Shown: piece after piece, positions 12,001 through 24,000 of the stretch
Layout: each line of letters starts with the position of its first letter
Numbering within the stretch: position 1 is the first letter of the stretch
DNA from: Symbiodinium sp. CCMP2592
Taxonomy: Eukaryota; Sar; Dinophyceae; Suessiales; Symbiodiniaceae
Assembly: GCA_905221615.1 (NCBI GenBank)
Contig: CAJNDT010001013.1
Span: 755,583 to 819,582 of the forward strand
DNA length: 64,000 nucleotides
Direction of reading: 5' to 3'
Notes under the pieces: model-generated
The model's database searches: none
What the model was told of the DNA's origin: nothing
What the model saw: only the letters and a program-made list of their open reading frames with translations
Position numbers and translations under genes: made by a program

Positions 12001-15000
12001 ATAGGCCCCACAATAGTTCCTTTTTGGGACTACCTTATTGGATTCTATATATGAACCACAAAAAGGAACCACTTTGGGGCCTATAAGTAATGCATGAACA
12101 AATCCTACACCCTGACCCCTAACCCCCAAGAAGATCAGATAAGTAACCCCCTACCTTATAGTAACCCTTATGGCAAGCCTTATAGTAACCCTTACACTTC
12201 TCCTTATAGTAGCCCTTTAAAGTACCTTATAGCAACCCATATCGTAGCCATAGTAGCCGCTTTAAGGTACCCTTTTAAGGCACCCTTATAAGGCACCCTA
12301 TAAAGGTACCTTTTAAGGTACCCCTTTTTAAGGCCCCCTTTTAAGGCAACCTATTTGGGTACCCTTTTAAGGAAAGAAGATCCCCATGGGAGGCGATGGC
12401 ACCCACGTGGCCGCCTGCGCGGGCGGGGGCTGCGTCTACGCCTTTGGCGGCCTTCAGACGGGGAAGCCGAGCTCGCAGGCAGGGTTTTAGGGGTGAAGGG
12501 CTGAGGGTTTTTAGGGTTTAGGGTGTATAGGGGTTTGGGGTTTTGGGTTTTAGGGTTTAGGCAATAAGGGCTTTAGGGCTTTTCGGGTTTAGGGTTTTAG
12601 GGTTTAGGGTTTGGGGTTTAAGGTTTCAGGCTTTTCGGGTTTAGGGCTTTATTTAGGGTTTAGGGGTTTAAGGTTTAGAGGTGGCGTTGAGGGTACAAGG
12701 ATCAGGGTTGGGTTGAAGGATCAGGGTTTAGGCAGATGAGGATATAGTTTTGGGGATCAGGGGCGGGTTTTGGGGGTCACGGTGTAGGGGTTTAGGGTTA
12801 AGGTGGGGTGAAGGATCAGGGTTTAGGCTTGAGGTGTAGATGAGGGTTTCATCCTTAGGCTTGGGGTTTAGGGTTTCAGAGTTTGAAGTTGGGGGTCAAA
12901 GGTAAAGTTTATAAGTTAAGGGTTTGTAGGTTTTAGGGGTTTAGGGTTTAGGGCTTGATCTGGTTTGGAGCTGTCGGTACATTTCCGAGCAAAACTGCGA
13001 ATAGTTGTAATCATACATGACCACTGGTTATTACAGGGAACTCCAGAAAGTTGGAATATGGTTTCATGGTAGGACACCCTGTAATTTACCATAGAAGGGT
13101 TAGGATAGTCATATTCCAGCTTTCTGGCTTTTACCTTATAGTGCCTAGGATGCCCAGTAGTACCCTTATTCCCTTTTTGTAGTCCTAGGTTCCTTATAAA
13201 GTTACCCAATACCAAAAAGAGAGGCCTTTTTATTCTTAGGTTACTGGGTATCCTAGTAATCATACATGACCACTGGTTATTATAGTGCTGTACAGTAAAC
13301 CTGACCCTAAACCCAGAGGCACTCCGCCTCGACCTTCGCACGGGCCTGTGGCAGCCACTGCCGCGCCTGCCGACCCCCAGGCGGGACCGGTTCTGGGCTC
13401 TAAGCCCAAGTCCTAACCCCGAAATCCTAAATCCCAAATCGTTCAGAGGAACAAGCGTCCTTAGGATATGTATTCTTGCGTAGCTTCACGCTTTGTTTTA
13501 GGTTCGCACAAAGCCGGCTCTTGGTGTTGGTGCGTTGGACACGAATCCCAAACCCTATCTGCCTATCCATTCATGCATCTATTTATCTCTGTATCTATCT
13601 ATGTATCTCTCTATCTACCTATCTACCTATCTAGCTCCGAATATGTGTCTGTATAACCGTATAACCGAAACGTTTCCGGGATGTCTTTATCATTTGGCTC
13701 AGGTGCGTTGGGCTCTCTATGCATGGACTGCACGAGCCTTGATATTAGGAATGTACAGGTAGTTCATTCGGCGCGATCCTGCAGAGAACCCTACTTTAAC
13801 CTGCTCGCAGAATTCCTCTGTTGAAAGTACTCTTCCTACTGGCACCTGGCAGATTCGAGTGTGCTGCCGTCTTTGCCCATGATCTGCTGGGGACTCAGCC
13901 GGGGTAAGGTGTACATTGCCTTTTTTCGTGGGAGCGTTTATTCTGGTCTGGTACTTGTTGGGATTCTGATAGTACAAGGCTTAATTTGACATAAGAGCCT
14001 GGTAATCGGTTAATTACCACCACTACTTCTGTTCGTTTGGGTTCCATTTGAATATCGTATAGTATACCTGCCTTTAATCTAACACAAAGCCGTCTAATCA
14101 TCAAGACTCAATTACTTCAGATGGTGGAGAGCTTCTGGGCTTCGTTTGTTTGCAGAGGGCCTCAGAGTCTGCAGAATTCCTGGGTCCGTTCTGAAGGGGT
14201 TTGGTTTTGAGGTTCTGGGGGGGGGAAACAGCGGTTTCGAGTTTAGGCATTCTGTCGGACACTAGGGGCTCATTCCGAGATTCATGGCGAATGCCGTACC
14301 GAGCGCATACACCAGAGACCCGACAAACGATCCCTTGACCCCAGCTAGCCCATTACACCGAATCATCCTGGGCCCTTATACCGTAATCTCGAATTTGCGG
14401 GAAGGTGCATCGTCGCTGGCGGAGCGTCCGTGGCGGGCGCAGCGACGGACGTAGTGGAGGGCTTCGCACCATCGGAAGGCCTTCTGTCATTTTCCGGCTT
14501 ACTTGGAGGATCATGGGACTTAGTAAGTATGGTTATAAGTACCTTCACTGGGGTTATAAGTATAGTTACCTTAATAATAACCGTAATTCCTAAGTCCCAT
14601 GATCCTTGAAGTAGCAAGTGGGTTTCGGGCGGAGGGGAACCCTAAACCCTAAATCCTAAACCCTAAACCCTAAACCCTAAACCCTACAGGGGTTGAGGGC
14701 TCAGGCCCTGATAGCTCGGCGTGCCAAGGGTTCCTGGAGTCACGGGGGTTGGAGCCAGCGCTAAGAATCGAGGAATGTTGGAAGAAGCTTGAAGGCACCG
14801 GTTATTATAGGGAACTCCAGAAAGTTGGAATATGGATTAATGGTAGGATCCCCTATAATTTGCCTTTAAGGGGTTAGGATAATGATATTCCAACTTTCTG
14901 GCTTCTACTGTAAGGGAAAAGGCTTCAGCTGTTAATGTTGCCGATGCTACTCCGAAACTGTTAAACCCTCGGGTGCAAGAGCTGCTTGGCCGACACGAGC

Positions 15001-18000
15001 ACTCTGATGCCTGGCCTTGAACCCTAAACCCTACTTGGAGGCCCAGGGGACTTAGTAAGTAGCTTATAAATAGGGTTACAAGTACCTTAAATGGAGTTAC
15101 CCCAATTATAACCCTACTTATAACGATACTTACTAAGTCGCATGTTCCTCCAAGTAGAGCCTCTTTGGGTTGTGCGAGGGGCACTGGAACCCAAAATCCT
15201 CGACGCCCGACAGCTCCAACGGCTATCCGAGATAAGAACGGGTAAACAACATAGACCTAATCACTAAGAAGTCTAAAGCAAGCCTAACGTTCCCAAGCTC
15301 TAATTAATCATCCGAAAGCCTATAAACCCTATATACCTTATTAATGGACCCTACACCCCTAATCCCTAAACCCTCCACCGCAAGAGCCTTGAGCCCGGAG
15401 GTAAGCATGGCCGGTGGCGGAGCCTACCATCTCTGAGACAGCCGCGTTTCGCCTTTGCGATGGTGGCAGCTCCAGGCAGCTCGTGGGTCTATGTTTATGA
15501 AACATAGGGGTCTTAATAAATAGTTATCTTAAGCTACGATAATAGGGATCTGTAAGGGTTCTTTTAAGGAATCTCTAGGGTTTATAGGGGTGTATCGGGG
15601 TGTATAGTAGAAGCCCAAATCTTGGAAAATCAATAGCTTCAATCCTTAAGAGTAGTATATAGGGAATCCCAGCACAATTTTTGCCTTAGTCCTGTTTCCA
15701 ACTGGGGTCTACTGTAATGGGATTCTGTCCGAAAAGCTAGACCGGACCCTACTTGGAGGTTCATGGGTAGTTATACGCGGGGTTATAAGTAGGGTATAAT
15801 TACAAGCTCTGTTAGGCCATTAGGGGACTTATAACCCTACTTAAACTTATGAGTACCCATGAACCTACAAGTAACTCTAAATGATTGACCCCAAACCGCA
15901 AGCCTTATTCCCTAAACCCAACGCCCTAAAATTGTTTCGTACTGGGTTGCAGCTGTGGGTTGAGTTGTCACACGGGTTTGTTGGTTCGGGTTTTAGGACC
16001 CCTGCAAAAGGCCCCAAGCCCCGAACCGTGAACCAGCCCCAGATAGGGTTTAGGGTTTAGGGTTTAGGGTTGCGGTCTGCGGAATGCTTGGATTTTTGGT
16101 TTTATGTTCGAAGTCGTCCCTTTCCGAAGCTTGGAAAACAGACCCCGCCCTTCATCTCGGTCTAAGGTTTAGGTTTATATAGGAGTCAAAAAAATTACCA
16201 ATACTAGTTTGGGGGCTCCTTGTTATAGTTATAGTACAATATACCCTCAAACCCTTTTCCAAGTATTAAGGCCCCTATATTAGGCTTTTCAGGACTCCTG
16301 GATGTTGGAGTTCACAATCAAGACTGACCGGCATATCAGGTCTCGGTGTTATTCGGCTCCTGGCGATTCCCGCATTTTCCCAGGAAGATAAAGCCATTGG
16401 AATTGTAGGATATCCCATACTGCGGATGATGCAGGGATGGTAAGATGATGCGGAAGACGTGAGGTATGGCGGCCTGTCTGATTGTGTGGCCGTGTAACTT
16501 TCGAGCCAGCATTCCCTGCAGCTGCATTTGCCGTCTAGCTTGTGTAGCTTGCTTCCCGCATCGTGTCAAAACAAAATGATGGTATTTAGTAGACTCAGTG
16601 GACTTGCTGATGACGATGCATGTCATCGTCCTCATGTAATGGAGATGTTCATGACAGCAGTGCCGTCAACCGACGCGGTCAGCAAGAACGAGAATCGTGG
16701 GGGTGATGAGTATGATGTTGGTGGTGGTTAGTGCTTTTGGTGGTGACGTTTAGAGCGATCACAGAAATGAAGGTGCTTCTCGGTGCAGTTGTCGCCACGT
16801 CTACTCTTGTTGTCACGTTCCTGAAGAAAATAACAACAACGCCCTGGCCCCCGAATGATGGTGCAAAGCCCCACCTCGACCGTAGACTCCTGAAGCCCTA
16901 AACCCCTACGCCCCAAACCTTAAACCCCAAAACCCTAAACCCTAATCCACCCTAGACCCTAAACCACCCCATCCTAAACCCTAAACCACCCTAAACCCTA
17001 AACCACCGTAAACCCTAAACCACTGAACCCCAACCTCAAAATCCCATGTTGCGGCGAGGCCCCTCAGGGCAAGCCCTCTATGCCATCGGTGGTCTCTGCA
17101 GCGGCATCACCCTGGCCGTCGTGGTCGCTTCGGCGTGCAGCTAAGCCCTTTGTTACTATACTAGGTGGCAATTTGGGAAACTTTTCCTTTCCCTTATGGT
17201 TCCTATAGAGGTACCTATTCATAAATACTTTTCAGAGCCCCAAAACTACAACCCAGTATACTGCAGCATATCCCCAAACCCTTATGGCCCAGGCTTTGGG
17301 GTTTAGGGTCCGAGAGTAGGCCCTTATTCCCTTTTTTTTAGGGTTCAGGTTCCCTTATAAGCCCCTTTAACCAAAAAGGGCGCAACTTTTATTCCTAGGT
17401 TACTCTTTGGTCTAGACTATACTGCAGCATAGCCCGAAACACTTATGGCCCTTATACTATTCATCGCAAACCCCTAGTAGCCCTCGTAGTGAGCCTGGCA
17501 GATCCTTTGACGAAGCTCCTTCAAGGTCCTTCTGTTGATGATATAAATCCTGCAGTATGTTAAGGACCCTAAACCATGGCAATTATGGTATATTCCTTAT
17601 AATGGGTATTGCAGGATTTATCTCATCAACCGTTCCGTAGACGCTGATCCCCAAGACCTTAAACCGAGCCCTCATCAAGTCCTACGCCCAGGCCCTAAAC
17701 CTTCAACTTCCACATGGGTGGTTGTCAAAATTAGGGTCCCTTTTTGGGTACCCTAAATAAATAGTAGGTGCCGCATTATAATAAGGACCCCATACTTGTG
17801 ACAACTTCCACATGCCTGCCCCCTAGTCGCTCAGGCCATCTGTTAAAGAGGACCCTCTCCAACCTTCTTAAGCTCATCTCTCCGAAGGTCCCCTGGTAAA
17901 GCCCCAAAATCCTCGACCCCTAAACATCCGAAGCTCAACACCAGACTATGTAACCCCAAATCCAAACTCACACGCATACACAGACACACAGATGCACAGA

Positions 18001-21000
18001 CACACACACACACACATACACACATACACACACGCACAAAACTTAACAGAACATGATGACTCTCTAAGGTGACTCCTTACAATCCGGAACCTAAACTCCA
18101 AAGTTTAAAGCCCTAACACCTAAAACCTCAACCCTAGATCCTCTTTCCCAAACAAAGCCACCAAATCCTAAATCCCCAAACCCTACAACCCTGGACCCTG
18201 CAAGCCTTAACCCTTAAGACCCTAAAACCATCGAAGCAACAATCCCTCCTCAGGAGCGATTGGACCTCAGCCGACCAACTGCCTGGGAGCTGACGGAGCC
18301 TCTAGCGAGCCTCGACGATTTGGCGCACTTCGTTTGTTTTTGTTCGGTGTTATTTGCTTACGGTTTTAGGGTGTTTCTTAGTGTTTTGCTTGTCTTTGTT
18401 TATTTTTGATTAGTTTGATTGTCGCATTGTTGGATTTCACGTGTTGGTTGGGTTCTGGGGCCTAGATTGATGAAGATCTTTGGTGTGCGGTGCTACAGTA
18501 GCTTAAGGTGCCTCAATAGTTACCAATTAACCAGTTTGCGGGGGGGGGGGGGGGGGTGCTTCCAATAAGTGTAGTATAATCTGCCACAAAACCCCTTTTC
18601 TAATCATTAAGGCCTCGACGTTATAGAACCCTATTAGTGGTCCCCTATAGACCCCTTTGAATAAGCCCTTTAACGGAACCCCTATTCTACTTATTGAGGC
18701 CCCTCCTTAAAACCTTTAGAGGAACCAAAGGGGACCCGTTAAGGATTTCCTTTGAAGCAACCCGTACTCTACTTATTAAGGCCCCTACTTGAAGGCTCAT
18801 GGGACTTAGTAAGTCAGGTCATAAGTAGGTTATAATTAGGATAGCCCCACTTAAGGGGCTTATAACTCCAGTTATAACCTACTTACTAAGTCCCATGATC
18901 CTCTAAGTACATAAGCCTTTGGGTTGTTACCAAGAGAGGTCTTTGCAACTCGACATTTTAGCGCCGACCCTGTGCCCCAGTGTATAGGACCACCACTAAT
19001 TAGCTCTATTTGGCAGAAGCTCATCTAGACACACACACACACATACATGTGTATATATATATATATATGGAAATGGGAATGTGAATATTTAGTCACAGCA
19101 GTCAGTGGTAATAAAGAAGGGTCATAATCAATGACCATAAATAATCATGTTGCTCGAAGATCATAACGAACGACCAATTTCCAAAGTTCACAAAGGCTGT
19201 TCATGGTCAATAGAGAGACCTTTTAGAGGTTAGGTCCATTAGGCTTGGGAGCCTTTGACCCTTTAGGTGTACTGTTCTTACTCGGGAGGCGCTTCTGACA
19301 GTGCAGATACCGAGCGACACCAATGCCCCGGAAGAATAAGGACTGTGCCTAAACATTTTGATCAGAAGCCATATACAGTTTAAGCTGTCTTGGTGAATGA
19401 AAGGGTGTTGGGCCCTTGTGGTACCTCAGATTGGACGACCCCTTATATTGAAGCTGTAGGACCCTGAACGCCTCGAATCCGAATGGAGCTGGCTATCATG
19501 AAGGAAAGCTGCAGGGAGCGGGTCCGTGATTTAGAGCAGCGCTCGAACCCCGAATCCCAAAACGCCAGAGTGCTTCAATCCTAAACCCTACTTGGAGGAT
19601 CATGGGACTTAGTAAGTATGGTTATAAGTACCTTAATTGGGGTTTTAAGTATAGTTACCTTAATAATCACCGTAATTACTAAGTCCCATGATCCTTTAAG
19701 TAAACCCAATTGGTCCTAAACCCAAGCCCAAACAACTTTTAAACAGGAACCCGTAACCCCAAACCCGCAGCTTTTTGCCTCACTTGAGGCAGCCTCGCCA
19801 CCACTGCGGCGCAGCCACGGCGGCAGGAAAGGCCGCGGCCTCCTCTGGGCGAAAGACAACACAAGCACACTGTAGGGCCTTAAAACAATTACTAATCGTA
19901 TTTTGGGGGTTCCTTGCTCGAATTATAGTATAATGGGCTCCAAAACCGTATTCTAGTTATAGAGATCCGATGTCGGATGCATGAAGGCGCCTGCAGAATA
20001 AAGCTGATATCACCGACAATCGCAGCAGGATGACGTGGGGGCTTTCACCTTTGGTTATAAGTTATGGGTAAGTATGTCTTGGTATAGTAACAGCAAGAAG
20101 CAACCTTAAGAAGTACCATGCTAATTATTAATTACAGTAGTGCCTTTCAGCATGACCCTCCTGCTTCAAACCCAAAACTGAAGCTATAAACACCCAAGGC
20201 ATGGAGGCCATCTAGTGTAAGCTCTGAAACGTGAATGCCAAACTCTAAACCTTACCTTGGGTTAGTACGGAATGGAAGAATGGTAGAAATAGTAGTTATA
20301 GTTGTACCGTACCCCATTCCTTCATTCCCTACCAACTAAATGGCAAGAAACTCCAAACCCCAAGCCCGAAACACTACGCGTACACTCCTCATGTAGATGC
20401 TTCCTGCTCAGATCTTTGTTTTCGGCGGCTGCAACGGCACAGACGTAACTTGGCGGCTCACTTTGCTGGGGGACAGATCAGGGGAGGAAAAGACGCACGT
20501 GTAATGGGTTTAAGTTTACATGTTACGCTCTTCGTGGCGTTCTTGGTTCACGGCTTAACCAACTCGACGATATCGGAGACCCACATAGAGTTAAAATTCA
20601 ACAGCAATAACCTTCTATCGTAAAGGACAGGGCGTGAGGCTTCAGTGATCGGTTGTTGGGGCTGAAAGTGTTGAACTCTGGGTTCTCTGACCTGCATGCT
20701 AAATATGAAACCCTCATCCTTGGTCCTACTGTTGATGATATAAATCCTGCATTACCTGAAGGACCCGAAACTATGGGAATTATGGTATATTCCTTATTAT
20801 GGGTAATGCAGGATTATTATCATCAACCTAAACCCAAGAGCCATATAGATCCCTGTCAGGAACCCCTTGAAGGTACCCTTATGGATCCCTTTTAAAGAAC
20901 CCTTTAAGGATCCCTGACCTCAGATCCCTAGGATCATCAACCGTACTTAGAGGATCATGGGACTTAGTAGGTAGGTTATAATTGGGCTTATAAGTCCCCG

Positions 21001-24000
21001 AAGTGGGGTTATCCTAATTATAACCTACTTATAACCTTACTTACTAAGTCCCATGAGCCTTCAAGTAAACCCTTAACCCTAAACCCTATAGATCCCTTTA
21101 AGGAACCCTATAGATCCCTTGAAGGAGCTCACCTTACTTACTAAGTCCCATGATCCTTCAAGTACCGATCTTCATCCTGCCTTTTTGAGGCCTCTGAGGA
21201 TCCTTTGGGTGTAGGGTTGAGGGCGGAGGCTCAGGGTTAGGGATTATCAGGGCTCCTTAAAGGGATCTATAGGGTTCCTTAAAGGGATCTATAGGGTTTA
21301 GGGTTTAGGGTCTACTTGAGGGCTCATGGGACTTAGTAACTAAGGTAATGAGTAGGTTCTAATTAGGATAACCCCACTTAGGGGACTTATAAGGCCAATT
21401 ATAACCTACCTACTAAGTCCCATGATCCTCTAAGTAGGGATTATCATTGAGGGTTTAGGGCTTTAACAAGTGATCAGTCAAAGTGTGCCATAAGGCCTTC
21501 TGTATGACGTAACTCTTTGAATTAACCTCCCTAGTCCAATGAGTCAGCCTTTTGTATCAGGTAGGTGTAGGCTTGGCTTGGCGTCTTGAGGCTCTGAAAT
21601 CACGTCAGGGAACTGAGGAGTTCACCTTGAAACAGTGCTGAAGCTTCCGATACAAGCTTGCGGAAAAACGGCGATATGCTGCCGAAACGTGACACAAGGC
21701 CCTGCGGTAGCAGCCGGAATGATTACGAATCACCAATATTCTTCCAGAGGGATCCTTTCTATAGTTACAGTATGATGTACTCCAAAGCCCTATGCTAACC
21801 ATTATTCGTATTCGTATTGCCGTTTCAAGTTTTATGACTATTAGTAGTATTCTAGTATCATTCTTACTAGAAGTATTATAACGCCTCTACATTTCATGCC
21901 AGGCCGTGGCGATCTCCGAGTCTTCTGAGCCCTCGGGCTGCTGGGTGCCGGAGGCGGAGGGCCCGGAGCCGTGGCCGCGGGTCGCGGCTGTGGCTCTGCG
22001 GCTCTGAGGGCTTCTGCTTAGAGGATCATGGGACTTAGTAAGTAGGTTATAATTGGGGTTACTAGTCCCCTAAGTGGGGTTATCCTAACTATAACCTACT
22101 TATAACCTTACTTACTAAGTCCCATGAGCCTTCAAGTAAACTCTCTGACCTACGGTTGATGATCTAAATCCTGCATTACCTTTAAGGACCCTAAGCTATG
22201 GGTAACTATGGGAGTTATGGTATAATTATGCCTTATTATGGGTCATGCAGGATTTATATCATCAACCGTAGAAGCCCCTATAAGCCCTGAGCTTTATATA
22301 AACCCTGAGTTAAGGGCTCTGGAATAGAGCCTACGGTCTTTCTTTTAAGTTTTAACATTAAAAAACGACCCTAAGCCCTATTCCGCAATTAAGTTTTAAC
22401 ACCTTCTTCCACGAAGCTTAACTTAAGCCCAGCAGGCCCTACTTGGAGGCTCAGGGGACTTTGTAAGTAAGGTTATTTAGGGTTTAGGGTTTAGGGTTCA
22501 GGGTTCAGGGTTTAGGGTTTAGGGAGTTATAAGTAGGTTATGATTAGGATAACCCCACTTAGGGGACTTATAACCCCAATTATCTCCTACTTGCTAAGTC
22601 CAATGATCCTCTAAGTACACCCGGGAGAGGTCGAAGCACTGATGCCCTGCCACGTAGACCAGAGAGCTTCTCACGAAGCGTGTTGGGTTAGGTCGTTCGG
22701 GCGAGAGGGCTTAGTTTTTGCAGTTTTAGCTTTAAAATTTAGGGTTGAGGCGTCGGGGTTCAGGGTTGAGAGTTCAGGATTTAGGGTCTGGGGGTTTGTA
22801 ATTAAGGGGTTTTGGACTTCTGGTTATTGCATTAGCGAAGGGGATCTACGCGAATTCCACCCAAGCTGTATTCTAGTTTCGGCGTTGTCTGTTCTGTCAG
22901 GGGACCCCTCATTGAGAAGTTCTCAACTTTGGTGATGAGGATGTCGGGTTAAACCCGCTTCCTCTGAACCTTAGGCTCTGTGGCGCGCGCAGCCCAGAGA
23001 AAACATCCTCGGCTCATCAGCTGCTGGACTTTAAATACTTGAAGGATCATGGGACTTAGTAGTTACGGCTATTGTTAAGCTAACTATACTCATAACCCCA
23101 AATAAGTACTTACAACCATACTTACTAAGTCCCATGATCCTCAGTAGCTCCAAACCTTCCTAACCCTCTGAAGCCCGAAACCCAGATGAATCCCACAAAG
23201 CCCGAGAAAGGAACCAGAAGACGGACGTAGTTGCATGTGCTGTTTTCCATGGCTGGATTTCAATCCTGAGCGCCATATGGGTGGTTGTCAAAATTATTGT
23301 CCCTTTTTGGGTCCCTATCATAATACGGCACCTATTATTTAGGGTACCCAATAAGGGACCCTAATTTTCTCAACTACCCATATGATCACACACACCCTAT
23401 ACTTGTGGCACCAGGCTCCTGTGAATCTGCTTGGTCCAAGATCAAGAGCTAGACTGCCCAGTAGTACCCTTATTCCCTTTTTGTAGCCCTGGGTTCCGTA
23501 TAAAGTTACCCAATACTAAAAAGAGAGGCCTTTTTATTCTTAGGTTACTGGGTAACCTAGTAGATGTCATGGTCTGCAACCTTTTGGCCAACCCACTAGT
23601 TTGTGACCTGGGGGCCTACGACCAACATGTACTCATACGTTGAGTTTCGTCTAGGAAGCATATAAGCCGTACCCATACCCCCGAAATCTCTGCAACTACA
23701 GGGAATCATTTTCAAAACAGGACATCCCAGCAGGTCATTCCATGTCAGTTCCATTTTGGATCCCGAATAGAGTCCTGCTAGAGCCCTCGGGGTCTTCTTC
23801 GAACCTGACAAGACCCGATAGAACGGCCACTAACACCCTGCAGAAACCCCAAGCCTTGATGACGATATGGGAGTTTCCGAAAATAGGGGTACCTTATTTA
23901 GGGGTCCTTATAATAAGGATCCTACTATTTAGGGTACTATATTAGGGTCCCCTATTTTCGGAAACTCCCATATACCTCATGGAACCCGTAAAGAACCTGA

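Larger units (their letters stand above)
13007..13282. repeat. 27-bp direct repeat enclosing two elements
   Basis: GTAATCATACATGACCACTG followed by GTTATTA occurs at 13007-13033 and again at 13256-13282, with family C and family B elements between. Confidence 0.9.

Noticed and set aside
17068..17144. Terminal exon ending at TAA 17142
   Set aside because: Splicing at GT 17124 joins the next exon in phase and completes a Kelch blade, so the stop is read as intronic.
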